NCBI GenBank assembly: GCA_964350135.1
Contig: CAYGJN010000111.1
Span: 1 to 8,435 of the forward strand
Direction: 5' to 3'
DNA from: CAYGJN01 sp964350135
GTDB lineage: Bacteria; Bdellovibrionota; Bacteriovoracia; Bacteriovoracales; Bacteriovoracaceae
DNA: 8,435 bases
Under the pieces are notes generated by a model that searched no databases, had not been told where the DNA came from, and was given only the letters and a program-made list of their open reading frames with translations. Shown here in pieces: positions 1-5,441 of the stretch (the first letter of the stretch is position 1; each line of letters begins with the position of its first letter). The position numbers and the translations under genes were made by a program.

Positions 1-863
1 GAGTTCATGAGCTTGATCAGATGAATAAAGAAAACCTAGAGCTTAAGACTATGAAAAATATTGAGCTCTTGAAAGATCAAAATCATCGTCAATCTCAAGA
101 GTTTGTAAAATTAAAAGACACTCATATCGACCAAATGTCTCAAAAGAGAATAGATAACTCGACTCTTAGGCAACAACTGGAAAGAGCTAATAATCTAGAT
201 ATAACAAGTCAAAAAGAAAATAATAAAAGAGAGAGTCTAACTAATAAACTCCAACATGATAGAGTTATTCATACTCAAAATATGGATTTTGAAAAAACTA
301 TCTCTAAAGAAAAACAAGAGTATGAAAGGGCCTTAAAAGACCTCAAGCTTAGAAATAAAAAGCAATTTGATTTTTTAGTTAAAAATCACCAAATTCTAAT
401 GGATACCACAAAGCAAGACTTCAAAAAAAATTATGATGGTTTAATTTCTACACATAATACAAGATATGAGAACCTAAAAAACGTAACAAAAGATTTAATT
501 GAAAAATTAAAAAATCAATTTTCGATAGAAAAAAAGACTTACACTGATCGCTATAGTGACCCTTTTTATCAACCTAAAAAAATAACTCCAAGAATAAAAG
601 AAAAACTCAATTCTTTTGAAATTTCCTTTAAGGTTCCTGAACATGAACAAGGTCTGCTTAATGTTTCAGGAAAGAATAGACAAATGAAAGCAACTTTCTC
701 CAGAAGCTTTAATCAACAATTTAGAACTACTGAAGGTCTTAATCAAGCAAATAAAGCTGAAACACTCATTAAAGAATTTACAGTGAGTGAGCCTATTGAT
801 CCATCTAAAATTACCAAGGACTATAAAGAAGGACATGTCATTTTTACGATTGCTAAGCTTTAA
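1..863 (+). CDS. coiled-coil protein with C-terminal alpha-crystallin-like (Hsp20) domain, 5' truncated
   Basis: The reading frame is open to the left edge (codons from base 3 read VHELDQ before the first Met at 21), so the true start probably lies outside the window. Counting from that Met, residues 1 to about 175 are highly charged (K, E, Q, N, D), contain almost no Pro or Gly, and look like a long coiled coil. A Pro/Tyr-rich hinge (YSDPFYQPKK, about 178-187) follows. Residues about 195-280 resemble an alpha-crystallin domain: SFEISFKVPEHE like the 'y.i...vPg.' strand, then SGKNRQMKATFSRSF like the 'v.g.r.....sR.F' part, and finally FTVSEPIDPSKITKDYKEGHV like the 'ID...I.a.y.dGvL' strands. 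Small heat-shock proteins hold unfolding proteins as ATP-independent chaperones; fusion to a long coiled coil is unusual. No catalytic motif or signal peptide is visible. The 3' end overlaps acyP by 11 bases. The domain call is pattern recognition only; a purely structural filament protein is the alternative. Confidence 0.6.
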   Translation, partial: VHELDQMNKENLELKTMKNIELLKDQNHRQSQEFVKLKDTHIDQMSQKRIDNSTLRQQLERANNLDITSQKENNKRESLTNKLQHDRVIHTQNMDFEKTISKEKQEYERALKDLKLRNKKQFDFLVKNHQILMDTTKQDFKKNYDGLISTHNTRYENLKNVTKDLIEKLKNQFSIEKKTYTDRYSDPFYQPKKITPRIKEKLNSFEISFKVPEHEQGLLNVSGKNRQMKATFSRSFNQQFRTTEGLNQANKAETLIKEFTVSEPIDPSKITKDYKEGHVIFTIAKL

Positions 864-1131
864 TACAAAACTTGACCAGTTCACTTCCCTCTTCGATTTC
901 TTTTGTATCTAAATTAACAACTTTTGAATTATCAGGACTTTGTAATATATAAGTTTCTAAGGCCCTATGGTCCTCATAAGATGCCTTTAAAACTATCTCT
1001 ACAGATCTATCATCTAGGTTTTTTACATGGCCCCAAGAATACTTAAAACTATTGTTTACAAACTTGAGTATAGTCTTTCTAAAGCCAACACCTTGCACAT
1101 GACCAACAACAATATATTTTCTAGTTATCAT
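853..1131 (-). CDS. acyP: acylphosphatase
   Basis: This 92-residue protein has the full length of the family (about 90-100). Acylphosphatase hydrolyses the carboxyl-phosphate bond of small acyl phosphates such as acetyl phosphate or carbamoyl phosphate in the cytoplasm. The first signature GHVQGVGFR (residues 10-18) carries the catalytic Arg18 in the phosphate-binding loop. The second signature, GHVKNLDDRSVEI (34-46), supplies the catalytic Asn38. One deviation is visible: the usual N-x-x-D-G-x-V-E has Arg42 in place of the turn Gly. The ATG is preceded by AGGTGAT, a strong match to the 16S anti-Shine-Dalgarno. It is a single-gene unit: its 3' end overlaps the coiled-coil gene tail to tail by 11 bases, and the APP1-like gene starts divergently 53 bases upstream. 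No terminator is visible. Identification is firm; the physiological substrate is unknown, as for most bacterial members. Confidence 0.95.
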   Translation of the reverse strand: MITRKYIVVGHVQGVGFRKTILKFVNNSFKYSWGHVKNLDDRSVEIVLKASYEDHRALETYILQSPDNSKVVNLDTKEIEEGSELVKFCIKA

Positions 1132-1133
1132 AA

Positions 1134-1140
1134 ATCACCT
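1134..1140 (-). promoter_or_regulatory. ribosome-binding site of acyP
   Basis: On the minus strand this reads AGGTGAT, complementary to the 3' part of the anti-Shine-Dalgarno region, two bases before the acyP ATG. Aligned on the full AGGAGGTGAT consensus, the spacing to the start is normal. It supports initiation at 1131. Confidence 0.75.
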
Positions 1141-1168
1141 AAAATTCATCGCGTGTGAAAACAAAGTT

Positions 1169-1177
1169 TGTTAGAAT
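1169..1177 (+). promoter_or_regulatory. extended -10 promoter of the APP1-like gene, probable leaderless start
   Basis: The sequence TGTTAGAAT is a TGn motif joined to a 5/6 match to TATAAT. The -10 ends 7 bases before the ATG at 1185, so transcription would begin at A1184 or A1185, at or beside the start codon. The -35 position (about 1149-1154, TCGCGT) is poor, which is acceptable for an extended -10. No Shine-Dalgarno is present. Confidence 0.5.
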
Positions 1178-1184
1178 CACTATA

Positions 1185-2273
1185 ATGAAAAGATCAAAAC
1201 TAATTCATTTCACCGCTATTCAAACCCAAAGTAAATTCTCTATTAGGGCCAGCATTAACTACTCATCTATTACATCGGATCATAGCACCATAAAAGGTAG
1301 CGAACAATTAATCACCGCTCCATTTCAAAGTCTCTCTCTACTTGGTAGTGATGTTTTTAGAATTAAACTTATTGGACTGAACCAATCGAGACAAAGAGTT
1401 TTTAGAAAAATATTTGAAAGTGACTCATACGGTAACTTTGAATTTAAAATTCCTATTAATGATGACAGTAAAGATATTACATCTTTTCAAATTTATGAGA
1501 TCTCAAGTTTGCCAGGAATAGAACTTTTACTAGGTACCAGAATTCCAATTAAGCTTAAATATCCTAAAAAAGTCATTATTTCAGATTTTGATAAAACCTT
1601 AGTTGATACAAGGTATTCAACACCTGTTGAAGTCTATGAGTCACTTCGAAACCCAATTAATTTTTTCCCAACAATAGCACCTAGTGTAGAAATCTTTAAA
1701 AAATATATCGATCAAGAATTTCAGCCTTTTATCCTTACTGCTAGCCCTCATTTTTATGAAAATGCCATCAGAGATTGGTTGTATCAAAATAAGATATATA
1801 CAGCAGAAATTTTTTTAAAAGACTATAGAAAGATTATCTCTATAGTAGATGGACTACTAACTACTAAAGATCTTAAATCTCAAGGTTTTTATAAATTAAA
1901 TCATCTAGTAAATATACTTATTATGACTGGAATACCTGAAGAGCTTGTCTTAATGGGAGATGGCTTTGAATCTGACCCTCTAATCTATCTCACACTAGTG
2001 GCATTATTAGAAAATCGCCAAGAACCATTGCTTATCTGGGATCAAATCAAAAAATTAAAATCTTTTAAATTAAATAGAAAACAAGATTCTCTATTTCTTA
2101 GTAGAGTCTATGAATTGCAAAATGAAATCAAAAGAAAAAATGTAAAATGTTCTTATCGAATATATATTAGAAGACCAGAACATATCAAAAAGATCAGTCT
2201 GCCTTTGCCTTTTTTAGAAAAAGCTGAACAATTGATTGAATATTATCAAGATAGTAAAAATCCTGGCGCATGA
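1185..2273 (+). CDS. APP1-type HAD phosphatase (DUF2183 family), probable lipid phosphatase
   Basis: The protein has 362 residues from the ATG at 1185. Its C-terminal two thirds match the catalytic domain of the APP1 family, HAD-superfamily enzymes whose yeast founder App1p is a phosphatidate phosphatase. Visible HAD motifs: SDFDKTLVD with Asp134 (nucleophile) and Asp136 (acid/base); ILTASPHFY (about 183-191, matching the family's 'vSnSPw.ly' step); a candidate motif III Lys237 in YKLNHLV; and VLMGDGFESDPLIY with Asp259 and Asp264 for Mg2+. Residues about 40-125 form a beta-rich N-terminal domain, as in many bacterial APP1 proteins. No signal peptide or membrane helix is evident, so it is probably cytoplasmic or peripheral. 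A GTG at 1155 would add 10 residues; ATG 1185 is preferred because an extended -10 sits just upstream and the GTG has no ribosome-binding site. The 3' end overlaps the small membrane protein gene by 28 bases. The family call is good; the substrate is inferred. Confidence 0.82.
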   Translation: MKRSKLIHFTAIQTQSKFSIRASINYSSITSDHSTIKGSEQLITAPFQSLSLLGSDVFRIKLIGLNQSRQRVFRKIFESDSYGNFEFKIPINDDSKDITSFQIYEISSLPGIELLLGTRIPIKLKYPKKVIISDFDKTLVDTRYSTPVEVYESLRNPINFFPTIAPSVEIFKKYIDQEFQPFILTASPHFYENAIRDWLYQNKIYTAEIFLKDYRKIISIVDGLLTTKDLKSQGFYKLNHLVNILIMTGIPEELVLMGDGFESDPLIYLTLVALLENRQEPLLIWDQIKKLKSFKLNRKQDSLFLSRVYELQNEIKRKNVKCSYRIYIRRPEHIKKISLPLPFLEKAEQLIEYYQDSKNPGA

Positions 2274-2482
2274 AGAACAAAATATCCTACACCCATATAA
2301 AATCCAAAACGATGGAAATTGCTAACACTTTGGGCCCCATACCTATTGGCCAAACTCTTAGTCATAGGTAGTGACATAAAGTCAAAACTAATTACCTCAA
2401 GATAAATTCTGAAAACTGAAAGTGAGAGCAATATCAGAACAAGCATGTCATTAGATTCAGTGTTTGCTATAATATTCATCAT
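2246..2482 (-). CDS. small two-helix membrane protein, unknown function
   Basis: The protein has 78 residues and I recognise no family. It has two hydrophobic segments, about 13-33 (MLVLILLSLSVFRIYLEVISF) and 58-77 (rich in G, F, Y, V, ending HAPGFLLS), joined by a polar loop with TKSLANRYGAQSVSNFHR. It therefore looks like a hairpin inner-membrane protein. Reasons to believe it is real: AAGGGAG sits 8 bases before the ATG, an optimal Shine-Dalgarno; it fills a 209-base gap that otherwise holds nothing; and the composition is protein-like, not that of a random antisense frame. The first codons are ATGATG. The start is back to back with the Ntn-hydrolase gene (CATATG), and its leader lies inside that gene's first codons. 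The end overlaps the APP1-like gene by 28 bases. No clear promoter is seen within the neighbouring coding region. Confidence 0.65.
   Translation of the reverse strand: MMNIIANTESNDMLVLILLSLSVFRIYLEVISFDFMSLPMTKSLANRYGAQSVSNFHRFGFYMGVGYFVLHAPGFLLS
2445..2473 (+). promoter_or_regulatory. strong extended -10 promoter of the Ntn-hydrolase gene, probable leaderless start
   Basis: A perfect extended -10, TGCTATAAT, occupies 2465-2473. The -35-like ATGTCA (4/6 matches to TTGACA) at 2445-2450 lies 17 bases upstream of the hexamer. Expected transcription starts fall at about 2480-2483, at or up to three bases before the ATG at 2483. There is no Shine-Dalgarno, and no in-frame ATG, GTG or TTG between the upstream stop (2423-2425) and 2483. 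Confidence 0.65.
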
Positions 2483-4102
2483 ATGAATAACTCCCTTGAA
2501 AAAAGACTACCTATTTCTCTTCTCGGCAACTCTGATGAAAATTTTTATCAACTCGGTCTTAAGCATAGAAAAACTTTCCCAGAGTCTTATAAAGGACTTA
2601 TAAACATCTTTGGACCTATGCCAAAGGGAGTGAATCCCCTTGTATCATTAGGTGTAAAGCAACTCATAAAAAAGGTTCTTGATCATAGAGCTCAGCTATC
2701 TTGCGACATGAAGCACTACGCACAAGGACTTGAAGTAACAACAGAGCAAGCAGCTTCAGTCTTTTTGATACCTGAGCTACTATCTTGTATTGATAAATTT
2801 ATGCCTAATCTCTACGCGCCTTTACTGGGATGCTCATCACTTATCTACCGACAAGATGACAATCTCCACCACTTACGAATATTAGACTTTCCTTTAGTAA
2901 ATATTTTTGACAAATTTTCAGAGGAAGTGCTTTTTAAATTCAAATCACAAAAAGTTTTTTTTCATAGTTGCTCTGGACTTGCCTACCCTGCAATATCAGC
3001 AATGAATGAAAGTGGTATTACCGTAACTCTTCATCAGAAATATTCACGTTTTTTTGATTTAAAGGGTGTACCTGTATTTGAAATTATTAAACTTATTATG
3101 GAGCATAGTACTTGTATAAAAGATATAACTGACATACTTGATGAGCATCCTTCAATCAGTTCATGGGGACTTATCATTAGTACTGGAAGCTCAGCCTATG
3201 AAATAGACCTTCATGGATCAAAGTATTATCTAAATGAGTATCCTCTTGAAAATGATAACTGGAAATATATTTGTAATAAATCTATTAGTAATCATAATGA
3301 TTTTCAAAATGTACTACCTTATGGCATTGATAATTATAATTCCATGCGATCAGAGTCTATTCATACATACTTAGAAAAAACTGAAAAAAATAGAAAACTA
3401 ACAGAAGCTGATTACTTAAAGGCCATGTCATCACCGCTTGGTCATGCTAAAAAAGTTCATAATTGGAAGCTCTCACCTTTAACATGTGCAACAGTTGATA
3501 CAGTCCTACTATCACCATCAACAAATAGAACACTTAAACATCTTGGGCCTGCACCTATAACTGAAAATCATCCTATTTTAGAAATTACTAACTGTTTTGG
3601 CCGTCCAAGTATTAATATTACTTCACCCAAAAACAAAAAATCGGATTACTATAAAGGCCTGTATCACCTTGGACAATGTACTTATCATTTCCAAAATGGT
3701 CATCAACAGGAGCTCTTTCATCATATCCAATGCTGCTTATTGCAATGGCAAGGTATGATTGAATTTGAAATTGCGAAACTATACCATTGTGCTTATGCTA
3801 TTCGATTTGAGAAAGATAAAAAAGAAATAGGTATAATCCTTAATGAGTTGGAAGAGCTCTCACAACTACCAGAATATCTAAATGATCATAAACTAATACT
3901 TATTTCTAGACTCCAAGGAGTATTAAGTATTCCTAGAATAAATCGTATAGCTGATATTAAAAACAAAAACCTAAGAAAGTATTATCTTGAAGAGTTCGAA
4001 GCACCTAAGAAAATTATTGAATTTAAGAATATCTCCCTTTTACCTCGTCCTGAGATCATGGATATTATCTATCCGTTTCATGCCATTGACAGTAATTCCT
4101 AG
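2483..4102 (+). CDS. C45-type Ntn-hydrolase (acyltransferase/amidohydrolase-like) with helical C-terminal extension
   Basis: The protein has 539 residues. It resembles the peptidase C45 / acyl-CoA:6-aminopenicillanate acyltransferase group of N-terminal-nucleophile hydrolases, which cut themselves before a Cys that then attacks amide or acyl bonds. Visible marks: LLGCSSLIYR with Gly116-Cys117 as the likely self-cleavage site and nucleophile; RILDFP (132-137), the counterpart of the family's 'grtlDw'; a SGLAYPAISAMNESGITVTLHQ block (about 164-185) matching 'G..g.N..Gl.v..n'; and TCATVDTVLLSPSTNRTL (334-351) with the late 'T..s.v.dp...tl' strands. The N-terminus (LPISLLGNSDENFYQLG) is family-like, supporting the start at 2483 despite no Shine-Dalgarno. 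Residues about 385-510 form a helical, TPR-like extension not expected in the roughly 350-residue core. No signal peptide is evident. A membrane-protein gene follows after 18 bases. The fold assignment is by motif; the natural substrate is unknown. Confidence 0.7.
   Translation: MNNSLEKRLPISLLGNSDENFYQLGLKHRKTFPESYKGLINIFGPMPKGVNPLVSLGVKQLIKKVLDHRAQLSCDMKHYAQGLEVTTEQAASVFLIPELLSCIDKFMPNLYAPLLGCSSLIYRQDDNLHHLRILDFPLVNIFDKFSEEVLFKFKSQKVFFHSCSGLAYPAISAMNESGITVTLHQKYSRFFDLKGVPVFEIIKLIMEHSTCIKDITDILDEHPSISSWGLIISTGSSAYEIDLHGSKYYLNEYPLENDNWKYICNKSISNHNDFQNVLPYGIDNYNSMRSESIHTYLEKTEKNRKLTEADYLKAMSSPLGHAKKVHNWKLSPLTCATVDTVLLSPSTNRTLKHLGPAPITENHPILEITNCFGRPSINITSPKNKKSDYYKGLYHLGQCTYHFQNGHQQELFHHIQCCLLQWQGMIEFEIAKLYHCAYAIRFEKDKKEIGIILNELEELSQLPEYLNDHKLILISRLQGVLSIPRINRIADIKNKNLRKYYLEEFEAPKKIIEFKNISLLPRPEIMDIIYPFHAIDSNS
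2491..2497 (-). promoter_or_regulatory. ribosome-binding site of the 78-residue membrane protein
   Basis: The minus strand reads AAGGGAG, 8 bases before the ATG at 2482. It lies within codons 3-5 of the divergent Ntn-hydrolase gene. Its quality and spacing are the main evidence that the small gene is translated. Confidence 0.65.
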
Positions 4103-4114
4103 CTGATGTAACTA
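4086..4114 (+). promoter_or_regulatory. possible promoter of the 191-residue membrane protein gene
   Basis: A perfect TTGACA (4086-4091) lies in the last codons of the Ntn-hydrolase gene. A 17-base spacer leads to TAACTA (4109-4114), a weak -10. The predicted start would fall at about 4121, the A of the ATG. No Shine-Dalgarno precedes that ATG. The poor -10 keeps confidence low; read-through from the upstream gene is equally possible. Confidence 0.35.
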
Positions 4115-4120
4115 CATAAT

Positions 4121-4696
4121 ATGGGACTATTATATCCTTTTCCAATATCCAGTGATGAGACAGATCACGTAAGCATTAATTCTGAGCATAAGACTCTAAC
4201 TGTAAAATCTTACGGACTTCCTTATATTTTTTGGATTTATTTATTAGCATTTCTGACTGTTGTTGGTTTTTTATTTGTCGCTATCAAAACACCATTAATG
4301 AGTCTGTGGAAAATTGAAGACAGCATTAATCAGGCTCTCGTTATGGCAGTTTTTTTGACCCTATTTGGAACGATTTTTGGTTTTATCACATTATTTTTTA
4401 TTGAGTTAAGAATTATTAAAAAGAATAAATCTTTAAATTTAGAAACTCGATTATTTGGCATTAAGCTACGAAATAAAAAATTTAGCTTAAAAGATGAGAA
4501 TGCATTTCAGATCACAAATTTTAGGGCCAGCCCTAATATGGCAAGAATTGAAAATAGAGATGAACTTAAAACACACCAAAACAAAGGCTATTTTGAATTA
4601 TTTGGAATCGATCATAATGATAAAAGATTTCTTATTGATAGACATTCAAGAAAATCAGATCTTGTAAAACTCAAAGAGCTTTTGCAGCTATACTAA
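4121..4696 (+). CDS. two-helix membrane protein with cytoplasmic C-terminal domain, unknown function
   Basis: The protein has 191 residues and I cannot assign a family. A polar N-terminus of about 33 residues is followed by two hydrophobic helices, about 34-55 (LPYIFWIYLLAFLTVVGFLF) and about 72-95 (ALVMAVFLTLFGTIFGFITLFF). Basic residues right after the second helix (RIIKKNK) predict a cytoplasmic C-terminal domain of about 90 residues. That domain is beta-prone (SLNLETRLFGIKLRNKKFSL, then YFELFGIDHNDKRFLIDRH), a layout seen in bacterial PH-like membrane proteins, but this is only a resemblance in layout. It starts 18 bases after the Ntn-hydrolase gene on the same strand, so co-transcription is possible, although it may have its own promoter. 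It ends 5 bases from the convergent ferredoxin gene, with no terminator visible between them. Confidence 0.75.
   Translation: MGLLYPFPISSDETDHVSINSEHKTLTVKSYGLPYIFWIYLLAFLTVVGFLFVAIKTPLMSLWKIEDSINQALVMAVFLTLFGTIFGFITLFFIELRIIKKNKSLNLETRLFGIKLRNKKFSLKDENAFQITNFRASPNMARIENRDELKTHQNKGYFELFGIDHNDKRFLIDRHSRKSDLVKLKELLQLY
4521..4536. repeat. short perfect inverted repeat inside a coding region
   Basis: TTAGGGC, CA, GCCCTAA: a 7-bp stem with a 2-base centre, unusually GC-rich for its surroundings, within the C-terminal domain codons of the 191-residue membrane protein. No T-run follows. It could be a protein-binding palindrome, an mRNA hairpin, or chance. Confidence 0.3.
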
Positions 4697-4701
4697 TTAC
4701 T

Positions 4702-5166
4702 TCAATCTTCGTCTTTATAATTTTCTTTAAAACCTTTTGGACGTCTTAGTCCACCAACTTTAGGTTTTTTGGGAACTTCTTCTTCAACTTGCTTTTCTGG
4801 AATATCTTTAGATTTTCTAACTTTACTAAACTTATTTGTTTTTGAAAGAAGCTTTTGTTGATCGGCCTGCTTATCGTGCTTTGAAATATCAATTATAACA
4901 TCACCACTTATTTTAGTCTGACATGAAAGACGCTCTTTTGTAATATGAAATACATTACCTAAAAGTCTTTCTTCTTCAAAACTAGGAGAATTCAGATAAT
5001 CACTCCCTGCACTAATTTTAATAATGCAATCACTACAGCTTGCTACCCCACCGCAACTAGACTTAATATAAACATCTTGGGCACGTAATGCCTCAAGAAG
5101 GTTCATCTCTTCAGAAACTTCAACTACTTGATTGCTAGGTAAAATAGTTACTTTATACTTGGTCAT
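4702..5166 (-). CDS. [2Fe-2S] ferredoxin with basic C-terminal tail
   Basis: The protein has 154 residues. The N-terminal part (1 to about 97) is a beta-grasp ferredoxin that would carry single electrons in the cytoplasm. The cluster ligands are Cys38, Cys44, Cys47 and Cys82 (SSCGGVASCSDC, then LSCQTKI), a C-x5-C-x2-C-x34-C spacing closer to adrenodoxin/Isc-type than to plant-type ferredoxins. Residues about 98-154 are an extra tail rich in Lys, Glu and Pro (PEKQVEEEVPKKPK, GGLRRPKGFKENYKDED), probably disordered and absent from ordinary ferredoxins of about 100-110 residues. It is the last gene of the operon; its ATG overlaps the upstream stop (TAATG), with no good Shine-Dalgarno, so translation probably depends on coupling. 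The redox partner is unknown; nothing nearby encodes iron-sulfur assembly proteins. It ends 5 bases from a convergent gene. Confidence 0.88.
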   Translation of the reverse strand: MTKYKVTILPSNQVVEVSEEMNLLEALRAQDVYIKSSCGGVASCSDCIIKISAGSDYLNSPSFEEERLLGNVFHITKERLSCQTKISGDVIIDISKHDKQADQQKLLSKTNKFSKVRKSKDIPEKQVEEEVPKKPKVGGLRRPKGFKENYKDED

Positions 5167-5441
5167 TAAATTACTTTTTTAATCTCTTTAGCAAGAGCAC
5201 CTTCAATTTGCCCCTTAAGAGGTCTTAATAAAAGAGAAAGCTTTAACTCTAGCTTTAAGGAATTATCGGAGAAATTTAAATGTAAATCAAAGCCTTTGCC
5301 GCTTGCACTTATAAGATCAGTTCCATTATCTGTTAATTTTGCCTTAACTTGAAATTTTGCCATTTTCTCTTCAGTAATATTTTCTTTTACCGTTTGAAAT
5401 GCCTGCTCTTTAGATGATGTTTGTACGTAGTCAATATTCAT
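5166..5441 (-). CDS. PHA_gran_rgn-like small protein (polyhydroxyalkanoic acid system family)
   Basis: The protein has 91 residues. It resembles the family annotated as 'putative polyhydroxyalkanoic acid system protein' (Pfam PHA_gran_rgn): about 90 residues, an N-terminal helix (SSKEQAFQTVKENITEEKMAKF), a small beta sheet (FQVKAKLTDNG...ISASGKGFDLHLNFSDN), and the characteristic end LKLELKLSLLLRPLKGQIEG followed by a helix of Ala, Lys and Ile (81-91). The family was named from genes near PHA synthases, but members occur widely without them and the biochemical role is not established. No phaC or phasin is visible here. The start overlaps the dut stop by one base (TAATG), with GGAG 7 bases upstream, and the end overlaps the ferredoxin start in the same way, so the three genes are translationally coupled. 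The family call is from recalled motif shape. Confidence 0.65.
   Translation of the reverse strand: MNIDYVQTSSKEQAFQTVKENITEEKMAKFQVKAKLTDNGTDLISASGKGFDLHLNFSDNSLKLELKLSLLLRPLKGQIEGALAKEIKKVI

Noticed and set aside
666..884. Minus-strand frame of 72 residues
   Set aside because: Antisense shadow of the coiled-coil gene, overlapping the end of acyP; no ribosome-binding evidence and no family resemblance.
1155..1184. GTG start at 1155 for the APP1-like gene
   Set aside because: No Shine-Dalgarno, rarer start codon, and a probable promoter -10 lies between it and ATG 1185.
1181..1186. TATAAT hexamer overlapping ATG 1185
   Set aside because: It would start transcription inside the gene, where no suitable in-frame start follows; TGTTAGAAT just upstream is better placed.
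4681..4702. Terminator between the convergent genes at 4696 and 4702
   Set aside because: Only short AGCT self-complementary words are present; no stem with T-run can be drawn.
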